A stretch of 64,000 nt of DNA from Pardosa pseudoannulata (GCA_032207245.1 CM063507.1:94317646-94381645); one strand, 5' to 3'; positions 46,215-58,186 are shown, numbered from the stretch's first letter. A program made the numbers and translations. Notes: generated from the letters alone by a model not told the origin.

Positions 46215-46737
46215 TTAAGGTTTGCAAAAGAAAGAAAAAAAGTTTAAGATGTTTTAAATGGCCTAAACAATTACTGTTCTTAAGCGTTTTAAATTACCTA
46301 AAAGATTCCCTAAACTCTTTATCTCACACAGGTTTAAAAAGTAACAAATCAAATTTTAGTGATTTTGAAATTGAATGTTCTTTCCCGACTCGAAGCACGA
46401 GACTTCTTTCTTTTCCGAAATTCTTGACGAGCGTTTGGCCTTCTGAAACAGCATTAGGGCAAAGAATGTATGAAAAAAGCGACTTCGCTGGGCGTTTACT
46501 TTTAACCTTTCATCCGTCACTGAAGATCAACAAAAGACGCGTGCGTACTGTTCAAAGAGAAGCACATTTCTATCCGAATCGTATTAGAAGGAATGCTTCA
46601 CTAACCATTTCTTCCAAACAAATAAAGAGTTGAGCTGTCGAATACCTTCAACATCAACTTTTAGACCTAGACGCAATATCAACTGTCTCAGGAGCGTACG
46701 CAACGAGGGGAGGGGTTTAACTCCCCCCCACCCTTAA

Positions 46738-47289
46738 CCCCTTCCGGTATGATTTAATAATGAAAAACTGTGCATGAAATAACCATTTAATTTTTATTTA
46801 AAAAACTTGTTTCATTTTACAATTATTATATATTCTTAATTAAAATCCACTTTTTCCATAGTGTTAAATAATATCAGAAACAGTAAAATTAAGAAAATAT
46901 CAAAGCAAAACATTAATAAGGTATACAGTCTTCAAGCTAGTGGTACTTTTCAAAACAAAGTGCAAAGGAATTCTTAATTGTTTACACCGCCAAGTAGTCT
47001 CACTTTTAATTGGATTCTTGTAACACACGCGGCATTTCTTAGTAGGTTTTCTTTTATTCGGACTCATTAATTTGGCAATGACTTGTACCAAGTAAACTAT
47101 ATGCAATAGTGACTCGTGATTTTCACAAGTGATAAAAGTGTTGCCAAATTCAGTACAATAGAAATTTTAAACTAAATTAATTATCATATTTAACAGTAAC
47201 TTTAATCGCGTGACGAGTGTAGCTCGTCATTGTGCGGTATGGAATGAAAAACTAATGACGAGCTAGACTTGTCATTTTACCGGAAGGGG
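46738..47289 (-). mobile_element. piggyBac derivative (CCCCTTCCGGTA ends), copy 1, with C-terminal zinc-finger remnant
   Basis: TTAA at 46734-46737 and 47290-47293. Termini CCCCTTCCGGTA and TACCGGAAGGGG are a perfect 12-bp inverted repeat. The - strand at about 46945-47070 encodes NKRKPTKKCRVCYKNPIKSE, then TTWRCKQL-RIPL. This is the Cys-rich C-terminal domain pattern of piggyBac transposases, in which later Cys codons are lost. Confidence 0.8.
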
Positions 47290-47293
47290 TTAA

Positions 47294-47900
47294 GCTCAAA
47301 CAAAATGGCAAAAATAAAAATTTTAGTAGAAATTATGTGGGCTATTATTTTTTAGAATTGGCACACTCCAAAGTTGAAGATATATTTTTTTGTTCTAACA
47401 AAACTCTTCCTGAGTATTCCGGTTAAAGGAATAATGAAAGGGGGGTCTTAAAATACCGGGTGGCCATAATTAAATTGATAGTGCTCACAGTGTTCTGTAG
47501 CGCGATCTATTTTCGAGAATGACGCCACATTTTGTAGGAACATTAAACAAGACGGCGGACGAAGGATTCCACGAAAAAACAAATTAGTTTCAAAAGTCAC
47601 CGCTAGGGGAATATTTGGCGCTGTGTTATAGAAAATAGAGTGCTAACAAATGCAAGTCAATAGGAATAAAATTACCTTTTATTATGCACATTTTCTGATT
47701 TAGTTCAAGTGCAATATGGCAACACTTTTAAAAAATCGTAAAATCTACATAAACACCGATAAAGTCTCGTGATCTGCAATATCACGTACGCTGAGCAGAA
47801 GAAGTCCTTTATTCAAATTTCTCGTTACATTCATTGTTACAATTAATAAATTAATTTCCGTATTGATTTGCATTTGTTAACTATTTTCTATTACAAGGAG
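47294..47900. other. Unclassified intergenic DNA
   Basis: No gene or repeat end identified. Confidence 0.4.
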
Positions 47901-47906
47901 CCAAAA

Positions 47907-48684
47907 AGCGATTTTGATGCAGGGCAGATTGTAATGGCTCGAAGGCTCGGAACAAGTATTTCCGAAACGTACACCTCGTGAGTTGGTCGCGATCTACAGT
48001 TGTTATTCCTTATGTAAAGTGGATGAATGACGGTGAAACCAGCAGTAGACGACATGGTGTTGGACGTCCAAAAGCTATCAAAGAAAAAGGTCGTCGGAGA
48101 CTATCTCGCATGGTAAAGCAAACCCGGAGCCAAACAGTGGCTCGGCTGACAACCCAATACAGTGCAGGGACAAGTAGAATAGTATCGGAGCACACTGCTC
48201 AGAGGACGCTGTTGGATATGGGGCTAAGCAGCAAACGTCCCACTCGTGTGCCTTTGCTGACTAAGCGTCATCGCCAACTGCGCCTATACTGGGCTCGGGA
48301 ACATCGCGACTGGTCCATGGATCAGTGGGAGAGAGTTGCCTGGTCAGATAAATCACGGTTTGTCATTCATCAAGCCGATGGCCGTGTCAGGATACGTCGT
48401 CTTCCAGGCGAACAGGTGCTCCCTCAATGTACAGTAGGTCATAGACAGGCCAGTGGTGGTAGTATTACGCTTTGGGAGACGTTCTCTTGGGTTTCTCTGG
48501 GACCCGTGGTTGTGGTAGAGCAGATCATGAATGCTACAGGGCATCTGAAAATCATTGCAAAACAGTTGCACCCTTATATGGCCTGTTTTTCCAGCTGGAA
48601 ATAGAATGTTCCAACAGGACAACGCCCCGTGTCACAAGGCTAAAATTGTATTGGAGTGGCTACAGGAACATAATGCTGAATTCC
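47907..48684 (+). pseudogene. Tc1-like transposase, second copy, truncated
   Basis: Matches the 41745-42917 element from the DFD-GQIVMAR segment onward but lacks both inverted termini. The longest frame (47978-48604) reads STVVIPYVKWMNDGETSSRR, LDMGLSSKRPTRVPLLTKRH, WERVAWSDKSRFVIH and QASGGSITLWETFSWVSLGP. The first catalytic Asp of WSDE is kept, but its neighbour is Lys. A frame shift follows at about 48600, then FPAGNRMFQQDNAPCHKAKI with the second catalytic Asp (QQDNAPCH). It ends at AEFQ, before DLNPIEHLW, in a rearranged junction. Confidence 0.92.
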
Positions 48685-48736
48685 AATTAATTCTGGAATT
48701 CAGCATCCTGAATTCCGGGATTGTAATTCAGGATGC
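48675..48736. other. Overlapping perfect inverted repeats at a transposon breakpoint
   Basis: GCTGAATTCC at 48675-48684 is inverted at 48695-48704. GCATCCTGAATT at 48703-48714 is inverted at 48725-48736. Both are made from the local Tc1 sequence, and they sit exactly where Tc1 homology ends. Confidence 0.85.
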
Positions 48737-48763
48737 CAATCCAGAATTCCAAAAACAAATGAA

Positions 48764-48895
48764 AAATATGCATATTTTGAATATTGCACAATAAAATATT
48801 TTGAATAATTTTTGTTTTAATTTTATATGTGCGGTCCACCTCAGTTCAGTAAATTGTTTTTTGGCCCACCAACCGATTTGGGTTGGTTACCCCTG
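48764..48895 (-). mobile_element. hAT terminus related to 18023-19686
   Basis: The complement starts CAGGGGTAACCAACCC and matches the first about 130 bases of the hAT at 18023 (AAATCGGTTGG, GAACTGAGGTGG, TATTGTGCAATATTC). Only one end is present. Confidence 0.8.
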
Positions 48896-48899
48896 GTGT

Positions 48900-49860
48900 A
48901 ATTCATTATATTCTAATTCAGCAGTTTTATATTTGTAAATGATGAAGAAAATAGAAACAGAATAATATTTAAAATCTGCTTCCTTATTTGTTATAATTTT
49001 ATTAATGAATATGATTATGGGATCGGCTTTTCGTTATAAACTGAGAAGACACGTGGACGGCAAGATTTCTTTGTTGAGTTCGACTACCGGTCGTCATCGA
49101 TTACAACTTGAGCGGAGTGGAGTGGAGAGGAACCAGGAAAGCTTCAGAGCAGTTATTTATTTGCATTCTTAGCGAGTTCTGTGGAGCGTTTAAGTTACCT
49201 TTAGACTGGATTTAATCTTGCAGAGGATTAAGGCTTTTGGCCGACTTACTGTTCGAGTCAGGAATGAAGTTGAGGAGAAAGTGAATGTAAATAATCGAAC
49301 GCTTTGTTAAATGAGGGCTTTTCAGAACCCATTTGGGAACATCGCAAAACCTGCTCCCGAAGTAGCGGGTGACAATAAAGGATGAATACGAGGGAGTTGG
49401 TCACATAAGGGGTGAAAAGTTGTAAACATTCAAAACATTAAAAAAATGGCAAAATATTTTTATGCAATTTTTAATGTAAAGGAAAAAATTCGTGAGTATT
49501 CTCCCCTCGTCTTTCTCTTTTATTCATAAAAAAGAAAATTAATAATTTAATTAATATAAAAAAGAAACATAGAAATTAATTACATAAAAAGAAAAAATTA
49601 ATAAAAATAAATATTTTCATTAGTCCTATTTTTGTTCTTGCTTTTACTAAACATAAAAACCAGCAAAGAATTAGGCCCACTTAGGGGCCTAGACACTGTC
49701 TTCTTACTGATCCCCTCCATATCTCACAAGAAATAATTAGCACACAAAAAATATATAAGTATTAAAGGAAACGAAACTAAATAATGGGAAAAACTAAAAC
49801 AAAAATATTGTACTTACTCCATATCTTTAAATATATGGACGTTACAGTTATACAAATCTT
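48900..49860. other. Unclassified region
   Basis: 48900-49400 is more mixed in base composition (GAGCGGAGTGGAGTGGAGAG near 49110) than the A+T-rich stretch after it. No coding family or repeat end recognised. Confidence 0.4.
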
Positions 49861-49871
49861 AATTTTTTCGT

Positions 49872-50215
49872 AGTATTTATTAGATCTTCATTTGAGCCTG
49901 AATGTTGTTTTTCAATGTTAAAGAAAATAAAATCATTCTTAAGAAACTCTATAAATCTGGGGATGCCTATACACTGTCAACGATTTGAACTTAGATTTTC
50001 ATTTGAACCTGAATGCTTTTTTTTCATTGTTAAAGACAATAAAATCATTCTTAAGAAACTCTCTAAATCTGAATAGGCCAATACACTTTCAATGATTTGA
50101 ACTGAGATCTTCATTTGAACCTAAATGCTTTTTTTTTTTTTTTCAATGTTAAAGAGAATAAAATCATTCTTAAGAAACTTTAAAAATCTGGCTAGGCCAA
50201 TACACTTTCAACGAT
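49872..50215. repeat. Tandem repeat, three units of about 115 bp
   Basis: Each unit carries ATCTTCATTTGA-CCTGAATG, CAATGTTAAAGA-AATAAAATC and ATTCTTAAGAAACT. Units start near 49880, 49995 and 50107. Confidence 0.9.
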
Positions 50216-50437
50216 ACATTAGATAAAATCGAAAATTTATAGATAAAAAGTAATTTTCGTGCTTATTAATATTTAAATTTTACCAAGCACTCAGTTATAA
50301 TGTGTTTCTAGATTTTGAAAGTTGCAGCACCCCGCGGTTTAAAGTCTGGAACCGCCACTACTCATTTATGTATATTTTTTTCTTGGGAAAATTTTAATGA
50401 TTATGCTTGAAAAAAATACGAGCAAAATATTAAATAT

Positions 50438-50480
50438 ACTAGAGTGGTTAGTTCTTGCCTAAGAAACTAACCACTCTAGT
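50438..50480. other. 16-bp perfect hairpin extending to about 20 bp
   Basis: ACTAGAGTGGTTAGTT (50438-50453) pairs perfectly with 50465-50480. TTCTT and AAGAA continue the stem inward with one bulge, leaving loop GCCT. Confidence 0.85.
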
Positions 50481-50499
50481 GCTGGAATAGTAAAGATTT

Positions 50500-50545
50500 T
50501 TAACACTAAACCTACCAGAGTGGTCAAATGACTGTTTTTGAGACG
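50500..50545. mobile_element. piggyBac-like terminus
   Basis: TTAACACTAAACCTACCAG, then GTGGTCAAATGACTG, resembles the CACTAGAATTACGG...GTCAAAATGAC terminus of 34488-36620. No partner end was found. Confidence 0.45.
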
Positions 50546-50828
50546 TTAATCAAAATTGTTAAATTTTAGGTTTTCATTTTTCTTGACCTTATTGTACGAC
50601 TTTTCTATAATCTATCATCATATTTAGCCAGACAGTCCAGGGTGGGTCATTACCTTTCTCTGTGCGCCAGTTACTTTCCTGGATAGTCAGGAACTCTGTC
50701 TCCACGATCTATAGCTCCTTCATTTTTCAACATCTCTCTCTCTCTCTTCCGTTTTTCGTGACAATCGTATGTACTCTACCATTATCTACTGTAAGCGGTC
50801 TTTTCAACGCTGGAAAGTATAAACAGTA

Positions 50829-51760
50829 ATGTAGCCTCCAAACTATGGACCACTTCCTAGTGGTGACCTTGGAGGATGGTTTACGGGTTGCACCGGGGCC
50901 ACACGAAAGTACACCATTCCATAAAAATGGTGAAATTTTGATCACCGTTTAAACACAAAATAATTTAAACTGTCAACTATGCGAATAAAGGGTTTTCCGA
51001 CTGGAAATCTGCAGGACTTGAATTACGAACGATCGACCAGTAGGATGCTTATTGTGACATCACAAAAAGCAGCATTACGGCCCGACAGTCTTTCATCTCG
51101 CGTGGCCCCGGTGGCATCCACACACTGGGCCACTAAATGAGCCAAGTGCTTGGATTCGTCATTGTGGTCTGCTGCGTTTTTTAGTTGCGCATCTGGCTGC
51201 CTTTGATGTAGCCTCCACACTATGGCCAGTTGTTCACCACTTCCTGATGGTGACCTCGAACGATGGTTCACGGGTCGCATCCACACGCTGGGCCACTAAA
51301 TGAGCTGAGTGCATTGATTCATCCATAGGGTTTACTGCGCACTTTAGTTGCGCATTTGGCTGACTTTGATCTTTGGAGAAAAACCGCCTCCGAAGCCATC
51401 GTCCGCCAAGGCTATTTTATCGTCTGCCGCCATCGGCCACGATAAGCCAAACCCTTTCCAGACGGTGGTAATGGCTTGCGGTGGACCATAGTGTGGAGGC
51501 GCCTTGATTTTTGGAGGAAAACCGCTTCCGAATCCATCCTCCGCCAAAGCCATTTTATCGTCTGCCATCGTTGGAAGGACCTTGAAAAACAACCAGATGC
51601 GCTATTAAAGAGCGCAGTAGACTATGTATGCATACATGCGCTTGGTTCATTTAGAGGCCCAATGTGTGGATGCAATCTATGAACCATTGTCCAAGGTCTA
51701 TATCAGGGTCAATACTGCAGTGGTGAACAATTGGCCATAGTGTGGAAGAGGCATTAGAAA
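50829..51760 (-). repeat. 300-bp foldback repeat cluster A
   Basis: A full unit lies at 51208-51504, bounded by GCCTCCACACTATGG and CCATAGTGTGGAGGC. Partial units lie on both sides in either orientation. The internal marks are GGAGAAAAACCGCCTCCGAA, GCGCACTTTAGTTGCGCA and CACCACTTCCTGATGGTGA. Confidence 0.85.
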
Positions 51761-51792
51761 GACTGCTTTTTTGTTGTCATATTTGTGATTTG

Positions 51793-51797
<5 letters not shown>

Positions 51798-51844
<47 letters not shown>
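51798..51844. repeat. (TA)n microsatellite
   Basis: Pure TA run of about 47 bases. Confidence 0.95.
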
Positions 51845-51847
<3 letters not shown>

Positions 51848-52288
51848 CTTTACCATTTTTCCATTTTTACCATGTTTTGGATTAAACGTGAAAGTCTACT
51901 GCAATCACCCTTATTTTCTGGTTTAACAAGGTAAGATCTTTTAAATTAATTTAACACTCATTCACTATTCTTCATTTCTAAATATATTTTTGTTCTTAAA
52001 AACACGTAAAAAGCATTTTCTTCAAGAAGGGGTGTCCCTTGAACGAATTAATAAAATTTGAAACAAATTCATTTCAGATAGGATTTATTTGAGAGATGAA
52101 GTCTCACAAAACGAATGAAACTCTTAAATCAATGCCCCTTTATAGATGCATGTATTCATCTATGTTCATGAAGTTATGCATTTATGTATGTTCATTCTAC
52201 CATGTTCGTGAAGTAAGCATACATACGTAAATGCCACATCTATTATTAGAATAATAATTAACATTGACAAATATAGGCCTGAAATAAT

Positions 52289-52468
52289 GGAGGCATTTAG
52301 TTTTCAAGCCAGAAACAATTTTGACCTTGATTATAAAGGTCTTACGACTAAACATGTTTTGCTTAAAAGAAGTGCATTACGCGATAATCCTATTTTATCT
52401 ATTCAAAATGGTAACTGTGTTCCTATTAGTATTCCCGATATCGTTTTATTTTATTTATTTTTTTAAGG
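52289..52468 (+). other. Short coding-like open frame (unclassified)
   Basis: From ATG at 52289 the frame reads MEAFSFQARNNFDLDYKGLT, HVLLKRSALRDNPILSIQNG and NCVPISIPD, then a low-complexity tail and a stop. Codon composition looks less A+T-driven than its surroundings. A following frame to 52687 also looks coding-like. I do not recognise the family; a transposon remnant is likely. Confidence 0.25.
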
Positions 52469-52998
52469 CCTAACAATTTGAGAACTGTGACACTGACTCG
52501 TCACGATAGTTTGTTTGTTCTTACTAAATTATCTATCCATCATAGCGCTTTGCGAAATAAAAAAAAAATGGTGTTTCGCTTGGGGAACTGTTTAATATTT
52601 ATCATTGAACTTTTGGCATCATCGTCAATACATCATGGCGAATTGATTGATTTTTGTGACAAAATAGGGATTCTCATAAGACTTTAAAGAAAATTGATTC
52701 AAAACAAGATAATAAAAATGAAAGGTCATCCGATACAGTAAGTTAACTCAACGTGATTAGAGATTAATATTTGGAAAAAATCCCCGTTTGAATGCTGTAA
52801 GGTTTTCTTTAGAATTCATTATTTAATTCATTTAAAAGACAATTCAAACTTAGCACAAAATTTGGAATTATAAACACCTTCTTTTTAGTCAAGATAACAC
52901 GAACGTTGAGACCACCGAATGTTCGCTTATGATGATTTTAATATTTAGCCACAGGTCGTTAAAAAATAATCCTAATTTTCAAATCAAATAGAACGTAT

Positions 52999-53462
52999 TT
53001 GAAGAGATCTGGAGGTTAGAATATAACACACGGCATTAAACGAAAAGTGAACATAAAAGCAGTAATGATCGAAGAATGAAGAAACATTGCAGAAATAAAC
53101 AATATAAAACAAAAATTTGAAGACGAACACGGTTATACCATATTTATTATAATTCGCTCAGTTTATAAGAGCTGAATCGAGAACGTGTAATTTTTCGGAA
53201 TTTTAAATTTGCAAATTTTCCGCTTATTTTTCAAATATACCCAAATAACTCCTCCACTTTCTTCAGAAAGATGGAAAATGTATATCAACGTGTAGATCTA
53301 TTAAAGACGAACACGTTTATACCATATTTACTATAATTCATTTTGAAGAGATCTGGAGGTTAGAATATAACACCCGACATTAAACGAAAAGTGAACATAA
53401 AAGCAGTAATGATCGAAGAATGAAAAAAACATTGCAGAAATAAACAATCTAAAACAAAAATT
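52999..53462. repeat. Tandem duplication with about 346-base offset
   Basis: GAAGAGATCTGGAGGTTAGA through AAATAAACAAT...AAAACAAAAATTTG occurs at 52999-53115 and again at 53345-53462. The linked GACGAACACG-TTATACCATA block occurs at about 53118-53155 and 53305-53342. Confidence 0.9.
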
Positions 53463-53670
53463 TGTGAACTAATTCTCAAACGTTTAAAAGTTAACCTCTT
53501 CAGGTTTCTCCTCGTTAACCTCTTCAGGGTTTATTTTCTAACTTCAAAATTGCAAAGTCAGCTAATTTAGGCTTTTCTTAGAAAAACAAAGTTCAACTCG
53601 CAACGCTGATCTTTTCAAATCTTATAGAAACCAAAATCAGAATTCTAACCATTACTAAGCGTTTTTATTC

Positions 53671-53834
53671 ATGGCCGAACGATGGCACTGATCCTAAGTA
53701 CCGAAGTTAGTGAGTTCGATTCCTATTGTAACATGGCTGTTCGTAGCAGTTCGGAATCGGCTTTAAGCAGTATTTCCCGGTCTCATTAGCCCCGTGTTGC
53801 AAAGAAACCGTAACATTAAAAAACAAGCCAAACC
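53671..53834 (+). mobile_element. tRNA-derived SINE copy with deletion in head
   Basis: GGCCGAACGATGGC at the start, a decayed B box GAGTTCGATTCC, then AATCGGCTTTAAGC, TCTCATTAGCCCCGTG and CCAAACC. Part of the A-box side is missing. Confidence 0.8.
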
Positions 53835-53946
53835 ATGTATAGCTATTGCCATCACGTGTGAAGAAATGTATCACTTTTTGTTAATTTCATCATAAACCAT
53901 TCGTTCTACATTTCAATTTTCATTGTTTGATATTCAGGTTTGTTAA

Positions 53947-54505
53947 CCCCTTCCGGTAAAATGACGAGTTTAGCTCGTCATTAGTTTTTCATTCCATACC
54001 GCACAATGACGAGCTACACTCGTCGTGCGATTAAAGTTACTGTTAAATATGATAATTAATTTAGTTTAAAATTTCTAGTGTACTGAATTTGGCAACACTT
54101 TTATCACTTGTGAAAATCACAAGTCACTATTGCATATTGTTTACTTGATACAAGTCATTGCCAAATGAATGAGTCAGAATAAAAGAAAACCTACTAAGAA
54201 ATGTCGTGTGTGTTACAAGAATCCAATTAAAAGTGAGACTGCTTGGCGGTGTAAACAATTAAGAATTCCTTTGCACTTTGTTTTGAAAAGTACCACTAGC
54301 TTGAAGACTATTATCTGTATACTATATTAATGTTTTGCTTTGATATTTTCTTAATTTTACTGTTTCTGATATTATTTAACACTACGTAAAAAGTGGATTT
54401 TAATTAAGAATATGTAAGAATTGTAAAATGAAACAAGTTTTTTAAATAAAAATTAAATGGTTATTTCATGCACAGTTTTTCATTATTAAATCATACCGGA
54501 AGGGG
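53947..54505 (+). mobile_element. piggyBac derivative (CCCCTTCCGGTA ends), copy 2
   Basis: TTAA at 53943-53946 and 54506-54509. It is in the opposite orientation to 46738-47289 and highly similar. The + strand near 54169-54310 encodes MSQNKRKPTKKCRVCYKNPI, then KSETAWRCKQL, the decayed piggyBac Cys-rich tail. Confidence 0.85.
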
Positions 54506-54509
54506 TTAA

Positions 54510-55750
54510 TAGAAATAATTTTCCTGACAGTATAGAACACTTTGTATCAAAGGAAATTTTATTTCTATTTTTATTAGTTTCAATTTCATGAAATATGCCA
54601 CAATATTTTCTGATTTTATCTCGCCAAAACCTAAAGAGTCATAGTAATAATATAATAATCCCAATACACCTTTTAAATTTATGTATGAATAAAATTGCTG
54701 CATTTCTATTACATAAAAGTGTATCAGTTTAATGCGTTCTCCGTCAGCTCTTGATAATAGCAAACGATTTTCAGTGTAAAAACCAAAATTGCTTGTTGAC
54801 TCAGCCTTCAGCGTAAAAGGTCTAAATCGATGTTTCGATTTTGTGACAGAAAGTGAAAAAAAAAAAAAATACTCGATGCCTTGGCAACAGTAGTGACGAC
54901 CGAAATTGCCTTTTTCACCCAGCTGAAATCTTTCTTTCTTTTTAGCCTTTCATTGATAAACCAAAAACGCGTCTGCACAGTGTGGAGTTTCCGACAAAAA
55001 TGGCTCATGAATGCAAATTTAGGGGAAAAGCCGAAAGTGGTAATGAACTTGGGAGAATTTCTGTCGTCTGAGTTGCAGAAGGGTTAAAACAACTAATTTT
55101 TATTTTGCAGTTTCTCTCTATTTCAGTCACGTTTAAGACATAATTCGTATTCGGTACCGCAGTTCACGTATTCGAGATAAAATAAGGAAGCTAGCTTAAT
55201 TTCTATATCTGTCTGATGACATAAAAATAGAAATAAATCTCTGTGTGATATTTCAAAAGACATTTTCACATATTTAAAAGACAAAACTGTCGTTCTCGAG
55301 TTCATTGTAACGAAAAGAGTTCGTTATAATACATTTAGAAGTTTGTGTTAAACGTTGAAAAATGGAATAAAATTATTGCGGCTGGGTTATATTTTCCCCA
55401 AAAGACATTTATTAGATGCAAAATAATTTTTGCAGTAGAATTTTTTTCAGAAAATTTATTTAAAATACAATTCTTTATAACTTAAAATGATGCTAATCGC
55501 AAAATTGTTATGATTCGTTTTTATTATTCGACTCTATGCTCAAGATTTCTATATTGTGAGTTACATAGGGATATATTAGAAAGAATATTTTTATCAAAAG
55601 TACTTCATGGAATATTAAAATCACCAGACAAGATATTTTAAATGTATTTTTTAAAGCTCTGTTTATATCACTTTTACGTGTATAAAATTAAAAAAAAAAT
55701 ATTAGACGATCTAATTTCACTTTAATTTCCATCCGGTTAATACAGTAAAA
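54510..55750. other. Unclassified intergenic DNA
   Basis: Short open frames on both strands, but none with recognisable family motifs. Confidence 0.4.
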
Positions 55751-55774
55751 AACCCCAAATAGAGTGGGGACATA

Positions 55775-56973
55775 TATGGTCCACTGCAAGCCATTACCAC
55801 CGTCTGGGGGTGGGGGTACAGTTTATCGAGGTCGACAATGGCAAAATGGCCTTATCGGAGAATGGCTTCGGAAGCGGTTTTTCTCCAAAGATCAAAGGCA
55901 ACCAGATGTGCAACTAAAGTGCGCAATACACCCTATGGACGAATCCACGCGCTCGGCTCATTTCGTTGCCCAATGCGTGGATGCAACCAGTAAACCGTCG
56001 TTCAAGGTCACTATCAGGAAGTGGTGGACAATTGGCCATAGTGTGGAGACTACATAAAAGGCCCTTCCACACTATAGTCCACTACAAGCCATCACCACTG
56101 TCTGGAAGGTGTATGGCTTACCGTGATTGACGATGACAGACGATAAAATGGGTTAGGCTGAGGATGGCTTAGGAAGCGGTTTTTTTCCAAAGATGAAAGA
56201 CACCCAGATGAGCAACTAAAGTGAGCAATAGACCTTATGGACGAATCCACTTGCTCGGCTCATTTAGTTGCCCAATGTGTGGATGCTCCCGTGAACTATC
56301 ATCCAACGTTATCATTGGGAAGTGGTGGACAATTGTCCATGGTGTGGAGGCTACATAAAAGGCCCTTCCACACTATGGTCCACTAAGAGCCATTATCACT
56401 GTCTGAAGAGGGTACGGCTTACCGTGATTGATGATGACAGTTGATAAAATGACCGTGGCAGAGGATGGCTTCGGAAGCGGTTTTTCTGAAAATACCAGAA
56501 ACACCCAGATAAGCAACTAAAGTGCGCAATAGACCATATGAACGAATCCACGAGCTCGGCTCATGTAGTTGTCCAAAGTGTGGATGCAACCAGTGAAGCA
56601 TCATCTATCGTCACCATCAGGAAGTGGTAGAAAATTGGTCATGGTGTGGAGGCTACATAAAAGGCCCTTCCACACTATGGTCCACTACAAGCCATTACCA
56701 CTGTCTGGAGGTGGTAAGGCTTACCGTGATTGACGATAACAGTCGATAAAATTGGCGTAGGCCTTGGCGTAGGATGGCTTCGGAAGCGGTTTTTCTCCAA
56801 ACAACAAAGACAGCCAGATGCGCTACTCAAGTGCGCAGCAGATTCTATGGATGCATCCAAGCGCTTCGCTCATTTAGTGGCCCAGTGTGGGGACGCAACC
56901 CGTGAACCATTGTCCAAGTCACCATCAGATTAAGTACTGCAGTGGTAAACTATTGGCCATAGTGTGAAGGCCA
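55775..56973 (+). repeat. 300-bp foldback repeat cluster B: four tandem units
   Basis: Head-to-tail units begin near 55775, 56066, 56366 and 56666. Each runs from ACACTATGGTCCACTACAAG to TGGCCATAGTGTGGAGGCTA and is separated by ACATAAAAGGCCCTTCC. The unit ends are inverted copies of each other. The open frames here are repeats, not genes. Confidence 0.95.
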
Positions 56974-56989
56974 CATAAAAACCTCGTAT

Positions 56990-58180
56990 TCGTAGGGGGA
57001 GGGGGGAGGATAAAAGGGCTAAAAACACTCTCCCGATATTCTTTGTGGTCTGTCGCCACAATAGTATGTTAGTACTGTATACAAAATACTTTTTAAAAAC
57101 TTTAAAAAAAATCTTCCAAACGATATGAAAAGCGATTCGGAGCATTTATACAGCTGTCCTAGAAAATTTTTTATCATGCATTTTCAGTTTTGCTTCGGTT
57201 TGAATTTTTATATTTTATTTATCGACTAACAAAATTATTTTTATTTACACATCTGGCCTAGAGCCCAGAGGAGGCTTTTATTCGATATTTGGCAATTTTA
57301 ATGTACTTTTAACGGATCTTTTTTACGTATAGAATGACAAATCATTGGGAGATAAATTTACATAATTATTCGCTTGCGTGTCCAATTTCTTTCCACCTTC
57401 AATGCATGATTTGACGTCATAATTTTTTTTTGTAAAAATATCTAATAATAGAATTAAAATATTAATTCGTTAGGTCTTTGAAAATTTTCATTTTTGTTCT
57501 CAAATCTCGTGCATCCAGAGTCATTTAACGATAGAACGAAATTTCGGTAGTTTGAATTGCTATTAACTCATTTATTTTTAAAGGCAGAAAGTAAACAGAA
57601 AGTTCTAAATGACCTACGTTTTCGAGGTGCCGTTAAGCTTTCCGCTTACAACACGTATGATCTGAGCTGTTTTCAGAATTTTATTTCAATACCAAATCAA
57701 AGCCCTAATTCCTAAATAGAGTTCAAAGTTTTCCCTGTAGTCAAATTCTTAACGAGACTTTTCTTTTCTCTCCATTTTGTTGTATCGAGGGCACCAATTC
57801 GTCTCTCATGCATTACAGATTTAAATTACGAATAATGGAAATGAAAATACTGCATGGAATTTATGCGATGATTTGGCACACCTATTGAAATGGGCGAGAC
57901 GGGCTTTTTACGGAACTAGTTTCAGTGTTGTTTTGGAACTGAAGACGAGAAAAACATTAGCTTGTGAAATGTATGTTATTTTACAAGGTAAAAACACGCC
58001 GTCTCGACAACTGTAAAAGATTGACTCGATTTTCTTTATTTTCAACCATTTTTATTTGGGTTTTATTTTTTTGCATTTTGGCGAAGTTTCTTTTCTTTGG
58101 CGAAGTTTTACCCGTTTCTGGCGAATATATTTCGGTGTTCAGAGTTAGTTGTGATCGTTTTCAAATGTAAAAATATTTAA
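56990..58180. other. Unclassified intergenic DNA
   Basis: No family, RNA gene or repeat end recognised. Confidence 0.4.
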
Positions 58181-58186
58181 TGCCTC

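Noticed and set aside
46424..46633. 69-codon frame resembling a weakly similar frame near 54900-55087
   Set aside because: Similarity is limited to a few short words (CCTTTCAT, ACGCGT) and does not hold over length.
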